A DNA stretch of 14,128 bases. Source: Planctomycetota bacterium. Lineage in GTDB: Bacteria; Planctomycetota; UBA11346. Of this stretch, positions 1-6,498 are shown one piece after another; within the stretch, counting starts at the first letter, position 1, and the number at the start of each line of letters is the position of its first letter. The position numbers were made by a program, and so were the translations under genes. The notes beneath the pieces were generated by a model that saw only the letters and a program-made list of their open reading frames with translations, made no database searches and was not told the DNA's origin. Location: contig CANETI010000015.1 in assembly GCA_947440715.1 (NCBI GenBank), positions 1 to 14,128 of the forward strand, given 5' to 3'.

Positions 1-1
1 T

Positions 2-901
2 CGCTGGCGCGACGACCAAACCGACGCCGAATTATTATACGATGGACGAGATGATGACATCACCATCACCAAACACGATGGCAGCACGCATGTTCAGCGC
101 TGGCATTATCCCAGCCGCACGGAATGCCTATCGTGTCATAATCGCATTGCCGGCGGCGTATTAGGCGTCAGCACGCGACAAATCAATGCCGACGTAATAG
201 ACATGCACGGAAAACGCGTCAATCAATTACAACGGTGGAACGAATTAGGGCTGTTCCAACCTCCGATTCGCGCAGAAGAATTTGCCCAGCTACCACGACT
301 AGTAAATCCGAATGATCCACATGCCGATTTGACCGATCGCGTACGCAGTTACCTTGACTCTAATTGCAGTCATTGCCATCGCCCAGGCGCGATGGCATTT
401 GTCAGCTATGACGCGCGTTTTGAAACACCCATTGAACGTCAAAACATGCTATATGCACGTCCAATTAATGACTACGGCATTGATCGCGTACGCTATATTA
501 AGCCCAATGATCCTTGGCGCTCAATGGTTTTGGTGCGTTTAGAACGCGGCGACACCATGAAAATGCCGCCACTTGGGCGCAACGTGCTCGACCACCAAGC
601 CATTGATTTATTACGCGAATGGATCACCAGCATGGATGCGCCACCGGCTTTACCGCCACCAAAAATTACCGTAGACGGCAATCGCGTGACTGGTCCCATC
701 ACGGTCAGCGCCACGCACAGCGATCCTCAAGCTATTTTATACTACACACTCGATGGCAGCCTGCCCGACGATGAATCGCCCGTTTATCAACAACCGCTCA
801 CGGTCAGCGCACCGGCCCGCGTTCGCATCAAAGCTATTCGCAATGGTTACGCGAGCAGCATTGCGCTCCTAACCGAGCTGTACGCACCGCAAAAATTATA
901 G
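2..901 (+). CDS. Diheme c-type cytochrome with C-terminal chitobiase-like domain (5' end cut off)
   Basis: The frame is open from base 2, so the gene begins before the window; 299 residues are visible. Two haem-attachment CXXCH motifs are seen: C42-L-S-C-H46 and C122-S-H-C-H126. A later MKMPP stretch near residue 186 could supply the axial methionine. The text around both motifs (PSRTECLSCHN, then LG, LARW-like and GLF stretches, then NCSHCHRPG) resembles the SO_2930/HNE_0200-type diheme cytochromes, which are exported electron carriers often linked to PQQ-sugar dehydrogenases. Residues about 220-295 (KITVDGN, YYTLDGS, VRIKAI) look like the small beta-sandwich found at the C-terminus of chitobiases (CHB_HEX_C type). 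The signal peptide must lie outside the window. An internal ATG at 203 is not the start, since it would lose the first haem site. The gene is convergent with the DedA gene, 20 bp away. Its precise electron donor cannot be told from here. Confidence 0.8.
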   Translation, partial: RWRDDQTDAELLYDGRDDDITITKHDGSTHVQRWHYPSRTECLSCHNRIAGGVLGVSTRQINADVIDMHGKRVNQLQRWNELGLFQPPIRAEEFAQLPRLVNPNDPHADLTDRVRSYLDSNCSHCHRPGAMAFVSYDARFETPIERQNMLYARPINDYGIDRVRYIKPNDPWRSMVLVRLERGDTMKMPPLGRNVLDHQAIDLLREWITSMDAPPALPPPKITVDGNRVTGPITVSATHSDPQAILYYTLDGSLPDDESPVYQQPLTVSAPARVRIKAIRNGYASSIALLTELYAPQKL

Positions 902-921
902 CCGCACGTATTTTTCGGGCG

Positions 922-1623
922 CTAATCCTGGGTATCGGCTACGGAGTTTGTTTTTGTTGGCCCACCTACTCGTCCACGATGCCAACGCATAATACCAGCA
1001 AATACCATTGGTAAGATAGAAATAATGATCACCGCTAAGACAATTAATTGCAAATTGCGCTGCACAAATTCCATGCGCCCAAGCCACATACCAACGGCGG
1101 TTATGCTCGTCACCCAAATAACGCCGCCAATGATATTCCACATGGTATAACGCCAAAAATTCATGCGCGACATGCCGGCAATAAAAGGTACGAACGTACG
1201 CGCAATCGGAACAAAGCGCGTTAACACCAACGATGCCGCACCATATTTTTCATAAAAAGCATGTGCTTCGGTCAAATAACGACGTTTAATTAAACGCCCA
1301 TCCGGGCGATTCCACACCCATTCACCAACCCAACGGCCCAACCAATAATTAAGCGTATTGCCCACTATCGCCGCCAACGACAAAACCAACACCGTGGTCA
1401 CAAACTGCAATGGTGGCGCGGCTGCCGGATCAACAAAGTTCACCGCGCACATGGCTCCCGCAATAAACAACAAACTATCCCCAGGCAAAAAGAACCCCAC
1501 TAACAGGCCCGTTTCCGAGAACACAATGCCAACCAACAGCCACAGCCCATAACTCGCAATCAACAGCTTCAATCCTTCCGGATCATGGAGTTGGTGCAGC
1601 GCGGTCATAATCGTTTCAAGCAT
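922..1623 (-). CDS. DedA family (SNARE-associated) integral membrane protein
   Basis: A 233-residue protein with several hydrophobic segments (about 25-60, 72-96, 128-150 and 160-205). It carries the DedA signature: E37 followed by GFFLPGDSLLF with D49, then TRFVPIARTF with R136 and R142. In studied DedA proteins such as E. coli YqjA, acidic residues in the first block and two arginines six residues apart are needed for function; the same spacing is seen here. DedA proteins sit in the inner membrane and are linked to lipid carrier flipping, proton-motive-force homeostasis and envelope stress; the substrate of this one is not evident. The ATG at 1623 has an AGGA about 14 bases upstream, slightly far; the ATG five codons in is an alternative start. 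A perfect 10-bp stem-loop and the 92-bp repeats lie upstream. Confidence 0.93.
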   Translation of the reverse strand: MLETIMTALHQLHDPEGLKLLIASYGLWLLVGIVFSETGLLVGFFLPGDSLLFIAGAMCAVNFVDPAAAPPLQFVTTVLVLSLAAIVGNTLNYWLGRWVGEWVWNRPDGRLIKRRYLTEAHAFYEKYGAASLVLTRFVPIARTFVPFIAGMSRMNFWRYTMWNIIGGVIWVTSITAVGMWLGRMEFVQRNLQLIVLAVIIISILPMVFAGIMRWHRGRVGGPTKTNSVADTQD

Positions 1624-1680
1624 GCGCTACCGTTTACGTCCTAAATCAGCGAGGGCTAGGTTGGGATTTTGCTTTATCCA

Positions 1681-1707
1681 CAGTTGCTCAATGGCGTTGA
1701 GCAACTG
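1681..1707. repeat. Perfect 10-bp stem-loop upstream of the DedA gene
   Basis: CAGTTGCTCA (1681-1690) and TGAGCAACTG (1698-1707) are exact reverse complements around a 7-base loop. No T-run follows on either strand, so it is not a typical Rho-independent terminator. It lies 58 bp upstream of the DedA start and next to the first 92-bp repeat, so it may belong to the DedA leader or mark the edge of the repeat element. Confidence 0.7.
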
Positions 1708-1716
1708 TCCCCCTGG

Positions 1717-1808
1717 AAAAATACGACCGCCGAGCGCCGGTCATCGGGCATAATGGGAGCGCAGCGACCGCCCAATGATTTTTTACGTAGCGAAGCGAAG
1801 AAAAAAAA
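1717..1808. repeat. 92-bp repeat element, copy 1
   Basis: It runs from AAAAATACGACC to a run of eight A and is repeated at 1819-1910 with a single difference (A at 1774, G at 1876). Inside, TCATCGGGC (1741-1749) and GCCCAATGA (1770-1778) form a 9-bp stem with one mismatch around a 20-base loop, and GACCG/CGGTC (1725-1742) forms a smaller stem. A T-run and an A-run flank the last block (ACGTAGCGAAGCGAAG). No coding signal is seen; open frames here are just translated repeat. It looks like a dispersed intergenic repeat of REP or MITE kind; strand is arbitrary. Confidence 0.85.
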
Positions 1809-1818
1809 TCTCTTTTGC

Positions 1819-1910
1819 AAAAATACGACCGCCGAGCGCCGGTCATCGGGCATAATGGGAGCGCAGCGACCGCCCGATGATTTTTTACGTAGCGAAGCGA
1901 AGAAAAAAAA
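1819..1910. repeat. 92-bp repeat element, copy 2
   Basis: Direct copy of 1717-1808, 10 bp after its end, identical at 91 of 92 positions. Here the inner stem TCATCGGGC (1843-1851) / GCCCGATGA (1872-1880) is perfect; copy 1 carries the one change in this arm. Near-identity points to recent duplication or gene conversion. Confidence 0.85.
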
Positions 1911-1959
1911 GGCGCGACAAAGGGGCGCGGGGCCTGGGGCAGAGCCCCAAAACAAAAAG
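1911..1959. repeat. GC-rich tail of the repeat element with short hairpin
   Basis: A G-rich stretch joins copy 2 to the stop codon of the sugar isomerase gene. It includes TGGGGC (1935-1940) / GCCCCA (1944-1949), a 6-bp stem with a 3-base loop. The hairpin lies 10 bp after the isomerase stop on the minus strand but is not followed by T residues, so terminator function is uncertain. With the stem-loop and the two repeats it makes up the whole 1624-1959 gap; I see no gene there. Confidence 0.5.
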
Positions 1960-2727
1960 CTAGATTAAATTCGCCTTAATATAATCATAACTAATTTTAA
2001 TCGAATCAAACGGATCCCCAGGGCAAATATCCTGTTCTACGATGAACCATTCGCAGCCGCTTTTTTCTGCTGCCTGGATAATCGCTGGCCAATTAAGGTT
2101 ACCATTGCCGATTTCCATCATCGTCGCGGTGCGGTTATCACGACTGACGCCGAAATCTTTCATGTGAATCAACGGCAAACGGCGTTTTAATTTGCGGCAC
2201 CACTCCACCGGATCGCCGCCGCCGGCTTGAATCCAATACGTATCAATGCTGGCGAGTACATTTTGTTTATTGGTGTTATCAAAAAATAAATCCAACATGG
2301 TGGTGCGATCAAATTTACGCAGCTCTAGGGCATGATTATGATAAGTCAGGACCACCCCGGCTTTGCGCATAATTTTCCCGGCTTTGTCGAGCGCACTGGC
2401 CAAGGCCAAGACCTCTTCCACCGTCGTCAGCGACACATGAGGGTGCGGATATGCCGTATAAGTCGCCCCTAAACAACCCAGGCGATCAATGACCTTTTGT
2501 GGTTCTTCGACAATGACTTTGCCGCTTTCATGCGTGGCACAAATACGCACACCTTCACCACGGCAAATCGCCGCTAACTCGACATCCGAAATCGGTCCCA
2601 CACCACTAATTTGCACGGATTCATAACCAATGGCCCGCGCCTTACGCACCGTGACGGCAAAATCCGACGCCGTTTTAGTATAATCACGTAACGTGTAGAG
2701 CTGAAGCGCGACTTGATTCAAACGCAT
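1960..2727 (-). CDS. Sugar phosphate isomerase/epimerase (xylose isomerase-like TIM barrel)
   Basis: A 255-residue protein of the AP-endonuclease-2 / xylose-isomerase-like TIM barrel family (PF01261), the usual size for single-domain members. Seen motifs are LQLYTLRDY at the N-terminus, YHNHALEL mid-protein, ASIDTYW, LIHMKDF and a late VEQD; the His, Asp and Glu in these blocks are the typical divalent-metal ligands. Known members isomerise or epimerise sugars and inositol derivatives in the cytoplasm; the substrate is not identifiable here. The start is set at 2727 because an AAGGA (2736-2740) lies 8 bases upstream, whereas a longer open frame beginning at 2793 reads through the octamer repeat. 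It follows the Gfo/Idh/MocA gene on the same strand, 231 bp downstream, and the pair is a frequent partnership in sugar catabolism. Confidence 0.9.
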   Translation of the reverse strand: MRLNQVALQLYTLRDYTKTASDFAVTVRKARAIGYESVQISGVGPISDVELAAICRGEGVRICATHESGKVIVEEPQKVIDRLGCLGATYTAYPHPHVSLTTVEEVLALASALDKAGKIMRKAGVVLTYHNHALELRKFDRTTMLDLFFDNTNKQNVLASIDTYWIQAGGGDPVEWCRKLKRRLPLIHMKDFGVSRDNRTATMMEIGNGNLNWPAIIQAAEKSGCEWFIVEQDICPGDPFDSIKISYDYIKANLI

Positions 2728-2746
2728 GGTGGTCGTCCTTATTTCA

Positions 2747-2772
2747 GTCCGGAAGTCCGGAAGTCCGGAAGT
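2747..2772. repeat. Left arm of octamer inverted repeat (TCCGGAAG x3)
   Basis: Three tandem TCCGGAAG units occupy 2748-2771. Together with one flanking base on each side they are the exact reverse complement of 2920-2945. The arm ends 6 bp before the isomerase Shine-Dalgarno in the minus-strand direction. Confidence 0.95.
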
Positions 2773-2864
2773 CTGGCGTGAACCATACTGCATGAAACGG
2801 CGGGCGTCACAATTGCGACTACAGAAAGGCTGGGGCCACTGTCATTGAATTAGACGTTAAGTCA

Positions 2865-2882
2865 TTTTTGCAGTCGCAAAAA
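2865..2882. repeat. Short AT-rich hairpin between the octamer arms
   Basis: TTTTTGC (2865-2871) and GCAAAAA (2876-2882) pair around AGTC. It is a weak symmetric hairpin in the spacer between the Gfo/Idh/MocA and isomerase genes. It might act as a poor terminator on either strand, but only two G-C pairs close the loop. Confidence 0.35.
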
Positions 2883-2919
2883 AGAACGCCCAAAGAAGAA
2901 AAATACCCGAAGACCCAGG

Positions 2920-2945
2920 ACTTCCGGACTTCCGGACTTCCGGAC
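2920..2945. repeat. Right arm of octamer inverted repeat (CTTCCGGA x3)
   Basis: Three tandem CTTCCGGA units at 2921-2944, exact reverse complement of 2747-2772 over 26 bp, with 147 bp between the arms. This arm lies 13 bp past the stop codon of the Gfo/Idh/MocA gene. On a minus-strand transcript the two arms could pair into a long-range hairpin between the two genes. Confidence 0.95.
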
Positions 2946-2958
2946 ACTCCTAAGGATT

Positions 2959-4140
2959 TCATTTCTGATGTGATTTCGCAAAGTCATCCGCACTCGCGGT
3001 GCGTTTGGCCACTTTTTTCACGAATTTAGACTCGGCGATGAGCTTTTGCAGGGCTTGTTCGTACTTCGCGCCATCCAGCGGAAACTGCACCGTGGCATTG
3101 GTAAGACTGGAGTAGATGCACGCGTTGGCAATTTCCACCGAGTTCATGCCTTCGACAGCGGGTGCGATCAACGGCACGCCATCCAGGACGGCGTCGACGA
3201 AGTTCTGAAGAATGGCGATGTGTTGGCCACCGCTGCCATCAATGGGAATATCAATGTTCCACACGTCGGGACGACCAAAGCTCGAATCCGTGGTCTTGCT
3301 AAATTCAGTCATCGCAACGGTATTGCGCGTCCATTGGACCTTACCGTTTTGAATAACGATACGTCCACGCTCGGCGGCAATTTCTAAACGATTGGTGCCA
3401 GGGGTTTCACCCGTCGAGGTGATAAAGACACCGGTCGCACCATTAGGAAATTCCAAGTACGCCGTCACCGCATCTTCTGTCTCAATATCATGCCATTTAC
3501 CAAACTGACAAAATGCACGCACCGAGGTCGGCATGCCAAACATCCATTGAATTAAATCTAAATTGTGGGGGCATTGATTTACCAATACGCCACCGCCTTC
3601 GCCTTTCCACGTCGCACGCCAACCGCTGCTACCATAATACGCTTCAGTACGGAACCAGTCGGTTACGATCCAATTAACTCGACGTACTTCGCCCAATTCA
3701 CCATTCACAATTAACTCGCGTACTTTGGCATAATGTGGATCAGTACGTTGATTAAACATGGCGCCAAAGATTTGCTCTTTCTTGGGGCGCGCATGATAAG
3801 CGGCGATCAAACGCTCACAGTCGGCTTTATGGACAGACAATGGTTTTTCGACTAACACGTGCAGACCAGCGGCTAAGGCAGCGGTCCCTAATGTCGTGTG
3901 ATCAAAATGTGGCGTCGCGATGATCACCGCATCGACTTCACCCGATTCCACTAATTCTTTGCCGGTCTTAAATGCTTTGGCTTTGGGGAAACGTCCGGTG
4001 CGTTCCGCATCGCCGTCAGCAACCGCCGTCACTTGGCAGCGGGTAACCTTGCCATCATTGATGGTCGTCACGTGACTCGATCCCATGTTGCCAATGCCAA
4101 CAACGCCGATGCGGAGAATTTTTGATGGAGAAGTGCTCAT
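2959..4140 (-). CDS. Gfo/Idh/MocA family NAD(P)-dependent oxidoreductase
   Basis: A 393-residue cytoplasmic dehydrogenase-like protein. The N-terminus has the Rossmann nucleotide-binding motif GVVGIGNMGSSH (about residues 12-23), followed by the family signature EKPLSVHKADCE with its conserved E-K-P (near residues 98-100), where the Lys is a catalytic or cofactor-contacting residue. The stretch GGVLVNQCPHNLDLIQWMFG carries the His-x3-Asp-like motif of the C-terminal domain. Family members oxidise or reduce sugars, inositols and related compounds with NAD(P); the substrate cannot be read from sequence. An AAGGA (4146-4150) lies 5 bases before the ATG, a good start. It follows the AraC gene by 140 bp and precedes the sugar isomerase; the three probably act in one carbohydrate pathway under the AraC protein (inference from order and strand). 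Confidence 0.93.
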   Translation of the reverse strand: MSTSPSKILRIGVVGIGNMGSSHVTTINDGKVTRCQVTAVADGDAERTGRFPKAKAFKTGKELVESGEVDAVIIATPHFDHTTLGTAALAAGLHVLVEKPLSVHKADCERLIAAYHARPKKEQIFGAMFNQRTDPHYAKVRELIVNGELGEVRRVNWIVTDWFRTEAYYGSSGWRATWKGEGGGVLVNQCPHNLDLIQWMFGMPTSVRAFCQFGKWHDIETEDAVTAYLEFPNGATGVFITSTGETPGTNRLEIAAERGRIVIQNGKVQWTRNTVAMTEFSKTTDSSFGRPDVWNIDIPIDGSGGQHIAILQNFVDAVLDGVPLIAPAVEGMNSVEIANACIYSSLTNATVQFPLDGAKYEQALQKLIAESKFVKKVAKRTASADDFAKSHQK

Positions 4141-4280
4141 GAAGATCCTTTAAGCGGAGACGAACGAAAACAAACGAAAGCGGAAAGCGGTCTTCGCATC
4201 CTAAGTACACCAGCGATATAAATCTAGCCGGACGCGATCAATTTAGGTTCTGTATTCGATCTGCTTTGAGTGCTTTGCGC

Positions 4281-5093
4281 TCACGCCCACGACTGTCCAC
4301 CCGATCGGCGGTAATCTGATGGCGCTACACCCACGGCGCGTTTGAAAATTCGCGTAAAGTGACTGAAGGAACTGAGGCCGACTTCGCCCGCGATTTGCGT
4401 AACAGATAAGGTGCTCTCAAGCAGTAACGACTTGGCTTGGACAATTCGCATGTCAGTGAGGCGTTGTAACACCGTTTTATTCGTCGCCGCACGAAACAAC
4501 CTTGCCAGATGCGGTTCGCTGACACTGACTGATGTGGCAATTTCATGACGCAATAATTGCCGATGTAAATTTTTCTTCATGAACACTTCCGCCTGGTCCA
4601 CCACTTCTTGATGGCGAATAGCATTAAGCGACGACAAGGACGATGTCGGTTGCGGAGTACCTAATTCAATGGTGCGTGAGTGGCCAATTAATAACCGCAC
4701 CACTAAAGCGCTGGTCAAAAATGGCGAATCATTGCCGCGCGGCTGGCGCAATTCACGAACCAGGGCTTGAATATCTTCGCGCATTTCGCTCGGTAGTTTT
4801 AAGACTCGACTCTCCAATGATGTCATATCCAAACGCGCAGCTTCAAAAATACACACCAAATACCCAGGCGCCTTTTGTCGACACCAGGTTTCACGATTCG
4901 CTTTCGGCGGGATGATCAAGGATTCTTCTGGATGCAATTCAAAGAAGCTGCCATTAATCGAAATCGTCATGCCACCATGCATGCAGTAGATCCACTGATG
5001 CACCCGGTGTTCGTGCGCTCCCGTATGGTAGGCCAGGCCGGCCTCACGATAAAATAGGCTATCGATGCGAATAGGAAAAGCGTTGGCCGTCAT
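4281..5093 (-). CDS. AraC family transcriptional regulator with cupin-like sensor domain
   Basis: A 270-residue protein. The first half looks like a cupin-type ligand domain (VHQWIYCMHGGMTISINGSF, then SLIIPPKANRE). The last 100 or so residues are the double helix-turn-helix of AraC/XylS proteins: HLARLFRAATNKTVLQRLTDMRI then SVTQIAGEVGLSSFSHFTRIFK and VGVAPSDYRR. Such regulators sense a sugar or related effector and usually control adjacent catabolic genes; here the next genes on the same strand are a Gfo/Idh/MocA dehydrogenase and a sugar isomerase. The effector is unknown. No clear Shine-Dalgarno precedes the ATG at 5093. The gene diverges from a histidine kinase whose longest frame begins only 3 bp away, so the two promoters must overlap one or other coding start. 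Confidence 0.93.
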   Translation of the reverse strand: MTANAFPIRIDSLFYREAGLAYHTGAHEHRVHQWIYCMHGGMTISINGSFFELHPEESLIIPPKANRETWCRQKAPGYLVCIFEAARLDMTSLESRVLKLPSEMREDIQALVRELRQPRGNDSPFLTSALVVRLLIGHSRTIELGTPQPTSSLSSLNAIRHQEVVDQAEVFMKKNLHRQLLRHEIATSVSVSEPHLARLFRAATNKTVLQRLTDMRIVQAKSLLLESTLSVTQIAGEVGLSSFSHFTRIFKRAVGVAPSDYRRSGGQSWA

Positions 5094-5132
5094 GGATTGC
5101 AGAGCTTTAGAGGTTTGCGGCAGACTTCCAGT

Positions 5133-6440
5133 ATGCGATCGTGGATGATTCGAAATTCCAACACCCTCAGAATTCCGACCCCCTCAGACCTTCCCCACCT
5201 GCCAACTTCCCCTAATCTGCCTCCTGTGCCGGAACCCCAACCGCCAAAACTTGCTGAAATAGAGGCGGCTTTACGTCTGTTTGACGAAACCACCGCAGCG
5301 CTATCGGCGCGCATTAACCGCTTAGAACAGGTGTTAGTGCAGAAGCAGCAAGAGCTGGTCGCCACTAATCATAAACTCAGTGAAAACGTAGAAGCCCTCG
5401 ATCGCACGACGGCTTGGCTCAATTTAGTCATGGAATCGGTAGCCAGCGGAGTGGTCGCCATCGACCGCGACGGCATCGTCACGACCTGTAATCGCGCCGC
5501 CGAATTACTGCTCTCAGGAATGGTGCCCGATCCCGTTGGTGCCGACTGGCGCGCCACGTTCCCCGATAGCCCCCTATTAGCACTGCTCAACGGCATACCG
5601 ACCGGCGCCTATGAACACCATATTCGTGGCCGCGACGGTCGTCCGCGCATTTTATCCGCCCAGGCAAATCCACTGCTCGGTCCAGACGGTGCACTCATCG
5701 GCGCGGTCGAAGTCTTTGAAGACGTCACCGAAGTACGTCGCCTGCAAGAATCCGTCGAACGCGCGGACCGCTTAAAACAACTCGGTGAAATGGCCGCCGG
5801 CGTGGCCCACGAAATTCGCAATCCATTAAATGGCATCGAAGGCTTCGCCAGTTTATTAGTAAGAGATTTACCCAGCGATGACAAACGTCACACCTTCGCC
5901 AACCATATTGTTGAAGGTGTACGCACGCTTAATCGCACCGTCAGTGCCTTATTAGAATTTACCAATCCACGTCGCATTGAACGCCGTCCAGCGGTCCCTG
6001 GGGATTTAGCGCGGTCGTGCCTTGAACTCACCAAAGCTGGTGAAGCCGTTCAACCGGATGAAATCCGGGTCGCGCTCACGTTGCATGATCACGCTGGCAC
6101 CACAGCCGTTCCCTTAGATGGTATGCAATTAAAACAGGTCTTGCTCAACTTAGTTCAAAACGCCATTCAAGCGGTACAAGGCACCGGGCGAACTAATGGA
6201 CAGGTCGTTATTACCGTAAGCCGAGAGGCTGACCACCTCATCTACACCATTGATGACAACGGCCCAGGTGTGCCCAAAGACGAACGCCAACGCATATTCA
6301 CCCCGTTCTTTACCACCAAAGACCACGGTACGGGATTAGGCCTCGCCATCGCGCATACCATTGCCGCATTGCATGGCGGATCATTGAGCGTTGAAGACGC
6401 CCCCATTGGCGGCGCACGATTTATTTTACGCGTGCGGTAA
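5133..6440 (+). CDS. PAS domain sensor histidine kinase (NtrB-like, orphan), start uncertain
   Basis: Numbering is from the ATG at 5133 (435 residues). A proline-rich stretch (about 14-40) is followed by a predicted coiled coil (about 39-85), a PAS domain (about 95-205), a HisKA box with VAHEIRNPLNGIEGF where H226 is the phospho-acceptor, and a HATPase domain with N343 in the N box, DNGPG at 375-379, an F box (TPFFTTK) and GTGLGL at 399-404. There is no transmembrane segment, so it should be a cytoplasmic kinase of the NtrB/AtoS type that phosphorylates a response regulator. No receiver gene is in the window. Starts at TTG 5097, ATG 5133, ATG 5145 and GTG 5226 are all open and none has a Shine-Dalgarno; the first 45 or so codons cover low-complexity repeat-like DNA, so the true start may be later. 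Stop at 6438-6440. Confidence 0.9.
   Translation: MRSWMIRNSNTLRIPTPSDLPHLPTSPNLPPVPEPQPPKLAEIEAALRLFDETTAALSARINRLEQVLVQKQQELVATNHKLSENVEALDRTTAWLNLVMESVASGVVAIDRDGIVTTCNRAAELLLSGMVPDPVGADWRATFPDSPLLALLNGIPTGAYEHHIRGRDGRPRILSAQANPLLGPDGALIGAVEVFEDVTEVRRLQESVERADRLKQLGEMAAGVAHEIRNPLNGIEGFASLLVRDLPSDDKRHTFANHIVEGVRTLNRTVSALLEFTNPRRIERRPAVPGDLARSCLELTKAGEAVQPDEIRVALTLHDHAGTTAVPLDGMQLKQVLLNLVQNAIQAVQGTGRTNGQVVITVSREADHLIYTIDDNGPGVPKDERQRIFTPFFTTKDHGTGLGLAIAHTIAALHGGSLSVEDAPIGGARFILRVR
5154..5187. repeat. Two tandem 17-bp repeats at the 5' end of the histidine kinase
   Basis: AATTCCAACACCCTCAG (5154-5170) is followed directly by AATTCCGACCCCCTCAG (5171-5187), 15 of 17 identical. A looser CTTCCCC repeat follows (5190-5211). 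The tract is strongly pyrimidine- and C-rich and looks like the intergenic repeats elsewhere in the window rather than coding DNA. Confidence 0.75.
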
Positions 6441-6474
6441 ACATCACTATTGTTAATTGTTATTGATCAGCATC

Positions 6475-6489
6475 GCGCGAAGCGCTTTT
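6475..6489 (+). terminator. Weak candidate terminator after the histidine kinase
   Basis: GCGC-GAA-GCGC (6475-6485) followed by TTTT. The stem is only 4 bp, so this is a weak call. It lies in the 58-bp gap between convergent kinase and rlmF genes. Confidence 0.25.
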
Positions 6490-6498
6490 CCGACGGCT

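Noticed and set aside
1669..1968. Open frames of 99 aa (+) and 93 aa (-) across the duplicated element
   Set aside because: Both are simply the 92-bp repeat translated twice; no ribosome binding site and no family likeness.
2728..2793. 22-residue N-terminal extension of the sugar isomerase
   Set aside because: It reads through the TCCGGAAG array; the ATG at 2727 has an AAGGA 8 bases upstream and begins at the conserved barrel strand.
4214..4241. Promoter for the Gfo/Idh/MocA gene (TTGATC and TATATC on the minus strand)
   Set aside because: Spacing is only 15 bp and neither box is strong; plausible but not supportable.
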